Source: Saturnia japonica (Eukaryota > Arthropoda > Insecta > Lepidoptera > Saturniidae). From it: a stretch of DNA of 64,000 nt. The notes under the pieces were generated by a model. It made no database searches, was not told the DNA's origin, and saw nothing but the letters and a program-made list of their open reading frames with translations. The translations under genes were made by a program, and so were the position numbers. How positions within the stretch are numbered: position 1 is the first letter of the stretch; the number at the start of each line of letters is the position of its first letter. The stretch covers positions 3,658,001-3,722,000 of the forward strand of contig CM065320.1 of the NCBI GenBank assembly GCA_033032175.1. Reading direction: 5' to 3'. Shown in pieces: positions 51,634 through 63,046 of the stretch.

Positions 51634-51876
51634 TTATTTTACTATTAATTTGAATATTAAAAAAACAATTATTTCACAGGACGTCCCAGCTCTTGCAGAA
51701 TAGCTGGCAATTCTTGTAGCGGGCTCCCCTAGCGAGAATGGTGCGAAACTATTCATGTTGACACTTCTCGCATACTTGTTAACAATTGTCATTTTTTTGT
51801 CATTGTCATACTGATGATGAACGGGCGGCGTTCCATGAATTCGGCGCATCTCATTAGCGACTACAAATATACTCAT
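51634..51876 (-). CDS. unrecognised small open reading frame
   Basis: An 80-codon frame from ATG at 51876. The first half (MSIFVVANEMRRIHGTPPVH, then YDNDKKMTIVNKYARSVNMN) has a balanced composition unlike chance frames here and could be a real 5' exon. After SFAPFSLGEP a neighbouring frame reads LQELPAILQELGRPVK followed by a stop, which also looks protein-like, so a frameshift or splice could lie between. I do not recognise the family. It could equally be the tail of an old transposon. Confidence 0.25.
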   Translation of the reverse strand: MSIFVVANEMRRIHGTPPVHHQYDNDKKMTIVNKYARSVNMNSFAPFSLGEPATRIASYSARAGTSCEIIVFLIFKLIVK

Positions 51877-51879
51877 CGT

Positions 51880-52740
51880 TACTTATTATTATTATAGATA
51901 CTTTGCTAGTTTTTCCGTAAAAGTAACCAGTATATTCTTAGTATGTTAGTTGTTAATTTGAATACACCAAAACGTTTAGTGTAAGTGCTTCTGGTTTAGG
52001 TATACTTACTTACCTTTGAAAAGAATATTATTTTTATAAATACATATTACAAAATAGGAAAATACTTTCTGTACAAGTCACTATCGGTACGCCAAAGGTA
52101 TTTTTCTCCGCAGTTCAAAAAAGTTTATAAATATTGAAGATTACTATTTTTTGTTAGACATAGTATGACAGTTAAAAATATTTAATATGGCTCTTCTTTG
52201 AATAAGAACTTGGTTGACCGAATTTTATATAAGTTTAGTACCTATTCTACTAAAAAGTATATCTAAAATCTGTACATAGTAATTACCTAATTATTTAAAT
52301 TCTTTGGTCAAACAGAACTTTTCTCTAAAATCTGGGCTGAATATATTAGTCGCACGACTGAAACCATTTCCTTTATTGTAGTTTGTTATGCTTATGACGA
52401 TAAAGATTCGTTAATGTGTAACCTGTATTATAGTGTTTATCATCTATGAGCTAAGCATGGGCGCCGGCAGTAGGGTGCAAGGGGGTGTGATTGCACTTCC
52501 CTGTCGGGAAAAAAAACAGAAAATATCAATATAATGTATTTTTAAGTTATATAATGAAAAAAACTTAAGGTACCTGTCTATGTTGCTGTCAAAATATGTA
52601 CAATACATGTATAACCCCCTGAAAGTAATCCTCGCGGCATCCATAGATCACAACAGAGTTAAGGTATAGCATATTATCTAGACCAAATTATAAGTCATTG
52701 CTGATTTTTCCTATTAAGACATATTCTTCAAATGATATTT
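51880..52740. other. non-coding, unassigned
   Basis: AT-rich. GGGCGCCGGCAGTAGGGTGC at about 52459 resembles the edge of a mobile element, but no matching end was found. Confidence 0.4.
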
Positions 52741-52985
52741 GAAGCAATGTTGGCACCATTAGATGTCGAGTGCCTTCAGTAAAGAGTCAGTGTGATGGCA
52801 TACAAATAAGCAGGTACTCCTTCTTTAATTGTTTGGTGGTAGAGCTACCCTCCTCAAATTGTAGGACTGTGACAAAACACATATTAATTTGTTCCAACAG
52901 GTGTATTTAAAAGCCAGTCCCTCTGCTACCATCTTCGAGAACATATCGTTACTTAAAATCGGACAGTGTGATTGTGGTTAAAAGC
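52740..52985 (+). repeat. dispersed repeat (SINE-like family B), diverged copy
   Basis: TTTGGTGGTAGAGCTACCCT, CCTCAAATTGTAGGACTGTG, TTCCAACAGGTGTATTTAAA and GAACATATCGTTACTTAAAA follow the order seen at 8230-8400 and 14210-14370. Confidence 0.6.
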
Positions 52986-53086
52986 AAGCGTATATCGCAA
53001 TAAAAAAGATCATGAAATCACCTCATGAAATATATGTATTTGTAATAAGCCTTTGAAACAAGTCTAAAGTTTGTTCAAGTAAGCAG

Positions 53087-53166
53087 TACAAACACAAAGC
53101 ACTGGCTGCATCAGTATGCGGCGGGGACGAACGCTTCCTGCTGGCCGGGTTGCCGCAGCCGCTATG
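53087..53166 (+). CDS. candidate orphan exon
   Basis: An 80-nt GC-rich stretch in AT-rich DNA, preceded by GTTCAAGTAAGCAG (acceptor-like) and followed by GTAATT (donor-like). Its frame reads ALAASVCGGDERFLLAGLPQ, which looks protein-like. I do not recognise it and see no partner exons nearby. If real, it belongs to a gene extending beyond what I can trace. Confidence 0.3.
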
Positions 53167-53949
53167 GTAATTTTATTGCACTTCACAACAGTCATATGGA
53201 TTAGGTAGCTTTAACTCGAACTGACTGCTTAACGCGGGAAAACCCTATAAAAGAATCAATTGTTTTTCAATTTCCAATGTAAATTTTGAGGAAATGTCAT
53301 GTAAATTCATAATTATGGCACAAAATATAATGTAAGTAATTATGGGTAAGTTTATTAGAACTAAGTTACATAACGCGCTTTTGGCGGATAAGAGCTACAC
53401 GGGAAAAGTGCCCGACCCGACCGACACTAAAAATATATAAACACATATATACATCTATAGGATTTAGCCTGCGAGTGAATAAGATAGAATATGAACGTTA
53501 ATGCAAGTTCTGATTTACAAGACTATGATATGATCGTCGTCAAATTGATCCAGTTAGACCAGAATTTATATTGTTTAACATAATAGGACTTATCAACAAC
53601 GAAAGACGATATTAAAGCTACAAATATGAAATTTGGACAGCAAGTTCTTGTTATGATAATGGAACGTACAAAAACTATTTCTTGAAAATTAGATATTAGG
53701 AGGTTAAAATGATAATGCTAGTTTATATAGGAAATTCGTCAGATTTCAAATCATTATAATAAAGCAATAAACAAATAATTAAAATTATAAGGATATAAGT
53801 TATTTTATTCCGATGAAATCGTTGATTTCAACTAATACTAGGCAAGAACTAAGGCAGAACAAGGTAAGAATCACATACCACGACAAAATTACCTTAGGGG
53901 TTAATAGAAATATAAGTTGCTACTATGCACTATTTATGTTTATCCTTTA

Positions 53950-54565
53950 ATTTAATTTTTTACTCATATTATTGACAATTAATACAGCCTATTAATTGAG
54001 GAATGAATACTTCCTGTGTACAGTTTTCATCAAAATTCTTTGAGAATTATCAAAATTTTGTTTTTAAATATCTTTGAAACCATTGTTGACGATTGTTATA
54101 TATAGCCTGTCAATTATAAAATTACGCATGCATCCCGTCTACGAAATTATGTGAAAAGTGGTTGAGGGTTATGAAATTTTTTATATTTTTTTTTTTTACA
54201 ATTTTTTATATTTTTGATAATCCTTATAGCCTATCAATTATGGAATGACTTATACTTCCCGTTTACAAAATGTCATTAAAATCGGTTAAGAAATAATGAA
54301 AATTATTTTTTTATTAATTATTTTTTCATGGTTTCTAAAAGTAATATTGAAAATTGTTATACCCTATCAATTAACCAATGACATAAGCACTCTGTGTACA
54401 AAATATCATTAGAACGGTCAAGCTATTTTTGAGTTAAATCAGGACATACAAACAGACAGACAGACAAAAAAATTTATGGCATATTCGTGATCAGTATCGT
54501 TCAGATAGTGTGCCCCTATCGGGATATTTTGAAAAATATTAAAGTACAGATTTATTAATATAGAT
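53950..54565 (+). repeat. monomer repeat (family D), copy A
   Basis: Four diverged monomers of about 125 bp, each opening CC(T/A)(A/G)T(C/T)AATT and holding a 'TACTTCCCGTTTACAAAAT ... AAAATCGGTTAAGAA' core. They are followed by GACATACAAACAGACAGACA, ATGGCATATTCGTGATCAGT, a CCTATCGGGATATTTTG box and TTATTAATATAGAT. Confidence 0.85.
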
Positions 54566-55480
54566 TTATGGTAAAATCTAATTTCCCTAGGTATGTTTTT
54601 TTTTTGTAGTTGTTCATCGGCAATCAGTTTTTCTAGTACAGCTTGTCCTCCTATAAGGAGTTTCCTCTTTATAGACCTCTTTTAAGAGGATCTTTTTCTG
54701 TCTCTTGCTATTTGGGTCCATGTTAGACAAACTACTTTTTTAAATATTAACTTCCTATCTTTTATTATGTTTACTTCGGAGTCCTTTTATTTTATCTCTC
54801 GGGTACCGTTCTATTATAAGTTTGTTTATGTAGTGTATAAATTAAATCTTATTGGTGTTCTGATCTTTGTGCTTAATTAAACATCAGAAAGCACAGACAC
54901 AGGTGAGCTTAGGTGAGTGCCTAGGGGCGCTACGTGAGCCCTACAAGCGAGCCGGGCCATTGACACCGTACAGCCCAAGTCGGCGTTGTGCCAAATGTGA
55001 ATAATAACTATGTACGGAACGACACACACCGTCACACACGTGTTACGAGCACCAAATTGTATTCAGGTCCTCGTATGACTTTGGAATTCAAATGCAATGA
55101 TATTATCTAAGTACCTTGCTCGTAAATATTTAAAATTAATGCTTCCAAGAAGAAAGCGACTGTACCGTTTGTTGATTGGTTAACGTATTGATTTTCTTGA
55201 TAAAAAAATTGGAAGCAATAAACTAAGAATTGTATGCCATATGTTTTATTAATTTAAATCTAAAGATACCTTATAGGAAATTAGAATTGAATTGAAAATA
55301 TTTTAAATTGACACATCCTTGTCGGGCCAATTAGTACCTATGAACCATGAACAATGTATCCCACATACAGTTCAATATACTACAAATTGTCATACTGTGT
55401 ACTAATACAGGTATGTTTATATTATTATTGTATTGGAATGGATTGACAAAATATTTCAAACCATATACAAATTAAATTTA
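54566..55480. other. non-coding between monomer repeats
   Basis: No gene recognised. A GC-richer stretch at about 54905-54990 (GAGCCGGGCCATTGACACCG) could be part of an old mobile element. Confidence 0.4.
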
Positions 55481-56154
55481 CATAAGGTGTCTATACAAGT
55501 CATATCGTAAACCTAGATCGTTTGCCAAATCGGTTAAAATTTATTATTCTGTTCTACGATTTCTAATGTATTATTAAAGTTTGTTATAGACTCGCAAATA
55601 TGGTATCATGTATGCTTCTCATCCACAAAAAATGATCAGAATCGGTTGAGAATTGTTGAAAATTTAATTACTTTGAACATTTTTTTTTCTAGAATTATCA
55701 TTATTGACAATACTGAAAGTTCATCAATTATATAATTAGTTGTACTTCCCATGTACAAAATTTCATCGAAATCGGCTTACAGTTAATGAAATTTAAATTT
55801 TTTGGAAATTCTTTTTTTTTACTACTCCTAAAAGTGTTATTGAAAATTTTCATAGCTAATCATTTATGGAATGACTTATATTTCCCATGTACCTAATTTC
55901 ATAAAATTCGGTCAAGAAATAACAAAAACTGTTTTTTTTTAGATTTCTATAATTAATATTGAAACTTCTTATACCTTATTGATTGACCAACAACATAAGT
56001 ATGCTGTGAACAAAATTTCATAAATATCGGTCAAGCCATTTTTGAGTTAAATCCGGACATAAAATAAGAGAGAGATAAAAAAAAAATCATGGCATATTGG
56101 TGATCAGCATCATTCATATAATATGGCCTAAGTATCGGATCGGATACTAAAATT
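55480..56154 (+). repeat. monomer repeat (family D), copy B
   Basis: The same monomer series as 53950-54565 in the same orientation, with an extra 5' monomer around 55490-55590. Ends with ATGGCATATTGGTGATCAGC. Its last part is cut off where the inverted copy C begins at 56155. Confidence 0.85.
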
Positions 56155-56970
56155 ATCTATATTAATAAATCTGTAGTTCTGTTTGTACTTTTAATATTTT
56201 TCCAAAATTTCCCGATAGGCACTGACTTACAACTAAATGATCACGAATATGCCATTAAAAAAATTTTGTTTGTCTGTCCGGATTTAACTAAAAAACGGAT
56301 TGACCGATTCTTATGAAATTTTGTACATAGGATGCTTATGTCATCGGTCAATTGATGATATATTGATTGATATGAAATTTCAATATTACTTTTAGAAATC
56401 GCAAATTTTTTTTCCAAAAAAATCTATTTTCGTTGATTCTTGGCCGATTTTGATGAAATTTTGTAAACGGGAAGTATTAATCATTCTATAAATGAGAATA
56501 CAATTAAGTTATGAGAATTTTTAATAACACTTTTAGAAATCGTAAACAAATTATTTCCAAAAATATAAAATTTCATTAATTCTTAACCGATTTTAATGAA
56601 ATTTTGTTCACGGGTAATCTAAATATTTACAAAATTGATGGGCTACAATAATTGTCAATATTACTTGTAGAAAAAAAAATCATCAATTCTCAGCCGCTTC
56701 GGATCAAATTTTGTAGATGGGAAGCATACATTATGCTATAATTTAGAGGCTAAAAGAATCGTTAATAATGCATTAGAAATTGTCGATTAGAATATGTAAT
56801 AACTTTTAACCTATTTTGATGAAAATTTGGTTACAATTGATACGGCATATGTATTGTCAAAAGTATGAGTAAAAATAAAATTACAGGATGTAAATAAATA
56901 CAGCACAGTAACAATTTATGGTGTTAGTATTAATTTTTCCGCATGCGGAGCCGTGGGCACACCGCTAGTA
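56155..56970 (-). repeat. monomer repeat (family D), copy C, full length
   Basis: In reverse orientation and directly abutting copy B, making a large inverted repeat. Read on the - strand it runs from ACTAGCGGTGTGCCCACGGC through about five monomers to CTGTCCGGA-type text (complement at 56272), the CCTATCGGGAAATTTTGG box and TTATTAATATAGAT. The start matches copy 26500-26725. At 816 bp this seems the full unit. Confidence 0.85.
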
Positions 56971-56974
56971 TTTT

Positions 56975-57499
56975 ATAAAAAGTAATATTTATTAAAGAAA
57001 ATTTTGCACTAAGTAGGTATGGTAACAAAAAAATCGATTAAGGAAATTTTTGTATTTCACTGAATCACGATTAGGAACAATAAACGGTTGAGGTAAACGC
57101 AAGTAGGAACACCGATGAGCACTTGCGGCTCGGTTCGAATACAAATTACGATATTTGGCGGTCACAAGCACAAACTAAAGTAAATTTATTACATAGGCGG
57201 ACATGGTAACATCACACACGTATCATCACGTACGAACCATGTGAAAATCACTTTATAGCGATTGATACTAGGAATGTTGTCGTAACGCTTCCGGTCACAC
57301 AGACGTGTTGTTTCTTGGAAAATAACAAACGTTGCATTTTGTGTACGTAATATTTTTTTGTACGTACGCTAGGCAATGGACGTCTATAAGTGAATACTTA
57401 ATATGTCATATATTAACATGCCTAAAATAGTATCTACAAAGGATAACATTTTTATCTGAAGTAAGAAAAATATAACAAATTTGAATTCTTTTGTAAGTA
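56975..57499. other. non-coding, unassigned
   Basis: No gene. Moderately GC-richer around 57090-57160, without a recognisable protein. Confidence 0.45.
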
Positions 57500-58249
57500 C
57501 AGTGTAAACTCTTTATAACGCTATCCTTTATAACGATAAACTCCCTATAACGTTGAAGTGAGCCGAACTTGGTTGGTTTGCGTTAAAACCCACATTTTGA
57601 TACACTCTTTATAGCGATACGCCGTTCTCTATTACGAAGAAATGTGTTCATACTTTTAGACAGTAAATATTTATTATCGGTATTATTGTTTATTATCAGG
57701 TAACAAAAGACTTTGAAGCTCCGAAACATCCGAGGTCGGTCTAGCTTTTGTTATCCTTAATTGCCTTGAACACGTGCAGTATGACGCATTGTTTTCTCAG
57801 AAGTGATGGTCTTCGACGAAGCATACTGGGTACCTATCGTATTATCAGTCGTAAACCTACTTTGAAACTGTTAACATGGCCAGTAAACGGGAAGCGATTA
57901 GTGTTGACGAAAAAGTTTGTGTGATACGTGCGATTGAAAAGGGAGAAAATAAAAGTGACGTTGGAAGGCGTTTTGAACTAAGTCAATCCACTGTTGCTAC
58001 CATTTGGAAAGACCAAAAAACAATTCAAATAATACAAAACAAGTACTGGCATAGCAAAAAACGTCAGACAAAGTTATCAGACTATATGTGTAAACAATAA
58101 TTTATAAGCATTTATTATCTAAGACATACATATTAAAAATTCTTGTTAATTTGGTTGTTTTTTTTTTTGTTCACTCCATATAACGATAACTCTCTATAAC
58201 GACAAAAAATGCTCAGTCCCTTGAGTTTCGTTATAAAGAGTTTACACTG
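57500..58249 (+). mobile_element. Tigger/pogo-like element, internally deleted
   Basis: A 750-bp element flanked by TA (57498-57499 and 58250-58251). Its terminal inverted repeats are perfect over 21 bp (CAGTGTAAACTCTTTATAAC...). Sub-terminal copies of TATAACGATAA and CTCTATAACGA occur inside both ends. The length and the fused coding frame show that most of the transposase gene has been deleted. Confidence 0.92.
57876..58100 (+). CDS. short Tigger-type protein (DNA-binding domain plus tail)
   Basis: A 74-codon intact frame. Residues 1-52 (MASKREAISVDEKVCVIRAI, then RRFELSQSTVATIWKDQ) form the N-terminal helix-turn-helix typical of pogo/Tigger/CENP-B-type proteins, which binds the element's ends. 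Residues 53-74 (ending RQTKLSDYMCKQ) look like the C-terminal tail of a Tigger transposase. The catalytic DDE domain between them is gone. If expressed, it would bind DNA without cutting it. Expression is not shown by the sequence. Confidence 0.75.
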   Translation: MASKREAISVDEKVCVIRAIEKGENKSDVGRRFELSQSTVATIWKDQKTIQIIQNKYWHSKKRQTKLSDYMCKQ

Positions 58250-58251
58250 TA

Positions 58252-58690
58252 TATTAAGATTGTTAGAAATATACAGTCTTATTCCGAGAGGTTACGCTCC
58301 GAAGTGAGTCACAGTGTAACGGAGTTTTCATAGTGTTTGGTAGTCGCGATCCTGCCGTATAGACTAGTAGTGTGTATAGAGATGAAACTGGCCCATGAAA
58401 ACGTTCACTTAGCTTGGCATCACATTTACAACATAAATGTGTAATATTTACATAAATTTTAGAAAAATGATGTATGAGTGATGTCAAGTATAGATCGTGT
58501 ATTCACTGGGTTATTACTAACCTACAAACCTCATTGTAAAGGTACCTAGTCAAAGACTATAAAAAGAAATAAATTTGTATTGTGTCCTATAGTTTATTAA
58601 TATAATTTTTAACAGAATTTATTCTATTGTTTTTGAGTTTAAACATGTGCAGCTGTAATCTAGGCCAAAGAACATTACAACCTGCGCATC
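58252..58690. other. non-coding, nothing recognised
   Basis: AT-rich sequence between the Tigger element and the LINE. The 74-codon - strand frame at 58263-58487 is not protein-like. Confidence 0.5.
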
Positions 58691-59995
58691 ACTTTACGTT
58701 ATTATTATTATATTCTTTATTGCACAAAAAAAAAAGTACAAATGGAGGACTTAATGCTAAAAAGCATTCTCTGCCAGTCTTCCAAGGGAGCAAGGGAAAG
58801 GTATATGCAAGGTGTGCATAATGTTAAGTAAAAAAAAAGTTTATAACGATTATTAAGATTATATATTATTAAGAAGTATTCAATTGCTCCAAGTAAAACC
58901 TACGTAGCGAATACTTGAAGGAATTTCGAGAGTTGGCCAGTTGGATATTGATAGGAAGCGAATTCCACAGTCGTGCTGCTGTAACGGCAAAGGATTGGTC
59001 GCGGAAATTAGTATGATGACTTGGTATACTGAGAATTAAAGAATCAGAAGACCTTAGCTGTCTATTATGCGTATCCGCGAGAGATTGAAAAAGTGTTTTG
59101 TAAATATTTAGGGGATTTGGGATTATTAAGTACGGAGAAAAGAAGACAAAGTATTCTTATATTCCTACGTTGCCGAATAGGTAGCCATTTCAACCTGGCT
59201 CGGTATTCAGAAACATGATCAAACTTCCGAAGACGGAAGATGAAACGGATACAGTTATTGAGTAGACGATCAAATTTATTTAAGAGATCTTCTGAGAGGT
59301 CCAAGTAAGCAACGTCTGCATAATCCAGAAGTGGTAGAAGAAGAGTATTCACTAGGGAAATCTTAGTATTAACAGGAAGAAGAGAAGCATAAAATTTTCT
59401 ACTAACTTCCTTGACCTGGTCTGCCCAGCATAATTTAGTATCGAAGATGATACCAAGATTTTTCACCGTAGTTGAGTAAGGAATGGTACATTTATTGTAT
59501 TGAAGAGGAGTCAATGAATTAAAGTCTATTTTAACAAGCTGTTTTGAGCTACCAATTACAATGGATTGACACTTAGTTGGATTAACATAAATCCCGTAAG
59601 ATTCAGACCAGGAAAGTAAACTTGAGAGGTCCTTGTTTAAATTATTGATTATAGAAGGAAGATTCTTTATTTCGCAATGCAGATACAATTGCAGGTCATC
59701 AGCATAGAGATGGTAGTGGGATTGTAAAATAGGCGTAAGTAAGTTTATAAAAATAGAAAAAAGTAACGGAGAAAGAATGCCGCCTTGGGGAACACCAGCT
59801 TCTAGAGCACACCAATCTGATTCGCCATCATAGACGCGAACAGCCTGGTGACGATCTCGGAGATAAGAAGAAAACCATTCCAGTACTAAGGGTGAAAACT
59901 GAAGACAAGAAAGAGCGGCAATCAGAAGATCGTGGTCAACAGCATTAAATGCATTGCTAAAATCAATAAGGACCAATACTGTGACCATACCTTTT
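58690..59995 (-). mobile_element. CR1-like LINE, 5'-truncated
   Basis: The 3' end on the - strand is the A-rich CTTTATTGCACAAAAAAAAA region near 58705-58735. It is truncated at about 59995 in the reverse transcriptase. Shorter copies of its 3' part lie at 31225-31560 and 19195-19320, all in the same orientation. Confidence 0.9.
59065..59988 (-). pseudogene. LINE reverse transcriptase, partial
   Basis: An open frame of 307 codons: VLIDFSNAFNAVDHDLLIAA (motif A), RVYDGESDWCALEAGVPQGG and ILSPLLFSIFINLL (motif B), YHLYADDLQLYLHCE (motif C, YADD intact), NPTKCQSIVIGSSK and TTVKNLGIIFDTKLCWADQV (thumb). A frameshift near 59095 moves the normal C-terminus into another frame (LADTHNRQLRSSDSLILSIP, AARLWNSLPINIQ). 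The fingers domain and endonuclease are missing through 5' truncation. Confidence 0.92.
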
Positions 59996-60242
59996 ACGTT
60001 TTACACGTAATTCAATTTAAAATGTGTACTTTTGTTAAATTAAGTAACATATTAAACTGAAACACCCCCATAACTGTCCTCGTATACTAATAGGTAAAAA
60101 GGTAACAAGTTTCAGTAAAATATTCAAAACTTTGGATATAAAAGCTATTAATTTATGGATCATTCGTGCACGTGACACGGACGTATATTTACGACACGAA
60201 TGCGACGAATTTACTAAAATAATAATAATTATGTGAGCCGTA

Positions 60243-60590
60243 TTCTTCTTCTTTTTCTTCCTACCTTGGCAACCGGTCCTCTTTAATGAAGACCATTACT
60301 GCCATTATCAAGTGAATTATAGTGTCATGTGTTATGGCGATTCAGTATCCTAACAAGATGGTGGCTTCCTTGTTAGAATTTTCTAGGAAGATTTTGTGGG
60401 ACCTCAGAATAAATACTTTCAGCCTATATTTATAACCCACTTCACTTATGCACAAATCCAAACTATATCACGCAAAACGCCACCAATATTACATAACATA
60501 ATATAGGGTCAAGAACCCAAGTTAATGAATTAAAAATAAAAACCACAACATGTCACTTCAAGATCCCGCCAAAAACTTCAATAGCTGTTA
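60243..60590 (+). repeat. dispersed repeat family C, copy 3
   Basis: TTCTTCTTCTTTTTCTTCCT, CTTGGCAACCGGTCCTCTTT, AAGATGGTGGCTTCCTTGTT and CACTTCAAGATCCCGCCAAA. It is the best preserved copy with 49985-50320 and opens in a TTC microsatellite. Confidence 0.85.
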
Positions 60591-60599
60591 TAGAGACGA

Positions 60600-61800
60600 C
60601 CCAAGAAAAAAAATAGTTCGAAATTCGAGTGTGTATTAAAGAAACCTCGACTTTAGTCTTATAGTATCACCCTACTCGACAACAGATGGCACCACAAGTT
60701 GAAAAATGTATTAAAATATTATATGGTTCTAGGTAGATGTTCTTAGGAAAAATGTTTCTCATTAGTTATAATAGAATGTGTATGTACTTAATTACACCTA
60801 ATAAAATATGTTTAAATCTGATCCATGATAAACACAACACTTAGAAGAGCCCTGATAATAAATACGATGAATATCATAATAATATTAATTACTTATCAAA
60901 ACCTTTTACTTAATAATACTTACATAAATAATATATCTTGATAATAAAGTTTGAAATAAAATGGAAACTATTTCAAATACGTTTCAAACACTATTTTATA
61001 TACGTTCTCAAGTAATGATCATATCATAATAGCTACATAATAACTTACACATTGCACATAAGCTTTTATATTTTGTAATATTTTATTAATTTTGTAATAT
61101 TTTATATGTTAAGTTTCATTTGTTAAACATAAATGATATTGAATTTATCTACATTTTCATAGCTCTAGATAAGGACGAGAAAAAATTGCCAATGATACAA
61201 TGTTATAATTCCGTAATATCATTCATTACGGAAATATGAAAAGTTAAATTACTTCTTGTTTTTCTGTACCATGTGGTATTTTCATTTGTTACCTATATTA
61301 ATTTTATTTTTTAAGAACGTACATTTCAATATTTTTGGATTTGTAATATCGGTTTTTGGTTAATCATAATTAATTAATTTTCACAGTGGGTTATTCGTTA
61401 CTTGGTTAATGGCAGAGAAAAGCGTAATTTAAAAAGAAAAATAATAAACATAATACAAGAATAATGTAATAATATAATTAAAAAATATTTAAAAATATAA
61501 ACACGGACATCATAAATAGTTTAATTTTGAAAATAATTTTAACCGTCGTTAAGTTTAGGTAACAGAATATTTATTTATTTCATTTTAGACTGTTAAGCTA
61601 CTCCTAATTTCTTTAAAACGTCCATAAAATGGTTACTAATAAAATTACACTGAACAACTTGTTTTCAAATTATTTTCCATAATAAGATTTGCTATAATAA
61701 TATGCCGTACATATGAGACCTCGCTAATTGAACGCACGAAAATGGGTGGGACAGTGTTTCGTTTGTCAAACATTACGTATATTATAATGTATTGTTTATG
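60600..61800. other. non-coding, AT-rich
   Basis: Very AT-rich with no protein-like frame and no recognised repeat. Confidence 0.55.
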
Positions 61801-61898
61801 CAAATCGGAGATGAGTCACTTGGCGTCATCACCGTCCATAACTCATGTGGCTGCGGTTGCGCCGGTTGCTGGTTCATAATTTGACGACACTGGCCCAG

Positions 61899-61945
61899 TA
61901 TAAAAGGGTTTTTGATATGCATGCACTCGGTTTCATTTTTAACTT
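61899..61945 (+). promoter_or_regulatory. possible TATA-type core promoter
   Basis: CAGTATAAAAGGG is a canonical TATA box, about 28-35 bp upstream of GCACTCGGTTTC, a loose initiator. A downstream GT (GGTAAAG) at about 61953 could be a donor. The 62-codon frame at 61845-62033 covers it but is not recognised. No downstream gene is visible before the window ends. Confidence 0.25.
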
Positions 61946-62034
61946 TACAGCGGTAAAGACTCTGCGGGCGTATTGTGATGCCATAATTCAGTGCGCTTTA
62001 CAAAAGAATCAAGAAGCTTTTTATGACCATTAAA

Positions 62035-63046
62035 TTTGTTCTACAATATTAAGAGATCTTGAACTTTGATTGAATAATGCTTTCATGACGACGACTTTAT
62101 GTAGAAAAACTGCATTTATAACCATCGGAATTAATGATACGAGTCGATTTATTTGGTAACTACTAGGCATTATTAGATACCTTTATGTGGGTATTATTAA
62201 TTAACACATAATTATGTTGTCGTTTGCTACATGCGATTCCATATCGCAATGCAGTGAGCATATAGTAAGTAATAAATTTGTCAAACTACTTTCTTATTTA
62301 TTTGATTAGTATCTGAGCTTTTCTTCCTAAAATAAAATAGATAACAGAAAAAAAAAACATAAATTAAAATATAATGTCGCAATTTGGCTTTATTTTCTGT
62401 GTATGTTAAATTTTCTACCTCGATTTTAGACGCTTAGATTAATTAGGTCCAAACTCAAAAATTATATTTATTATTTTTCGTTTAGTATTTACCAGTCTAA
62501 AACAACTTCTTAAAGGTCCCTTGTTAGGCCTATTTTCGAGCACGTGGTCGAAAATTAACGATTTTAAGCAAACGGAAATCCTATTTTCAACCGTTTCATT
62601 TCATAATTACAATATTAAAATTGGGAATAAAGATTGTTTTTTCATATATATATAATATAATACATCTTGTATAATATTTTTTAAATAAAGAAACAACCTT
62701 TAAGGACCATTTTTTTCAGAGGTAGGTAACGACACGTTTGGTAACGTTGACTCTGAACTGCCAAAGAATTCTATATTTTTATTTTATGGAAGATGCATAA
62801 GAGCAACTTTATGTGTTTGTGTGTAAACTACTAATAGATCAAAGTTACTACGCAATTACAGTTAATTGTTATAAATATGTCAGTGTTGCTATTTTCTTCA
62901 TTATTTCAAAAACCGTCTGTGAAATGGTAGAGAACTGCAGGTGGTCGGCAATCTGGCTTTTCAACCTCCGGCTGTACGGGTGCCTCCAGGTTTACTTTCC
63001 GGAGGTGCATCAGCCTACACACTATAATATTAGTAAAAAAATATAA
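62035..63046. other. non-coding, unassigned
   Basis: AT-rich. GGTGGTCGGCAATCTGGCTT at about 62941 and the GC-richer text to 63010 may be an old transposon piece. The 66-codon and 77-codon frames there are not recognisable proteins. Confidence 0.4.
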
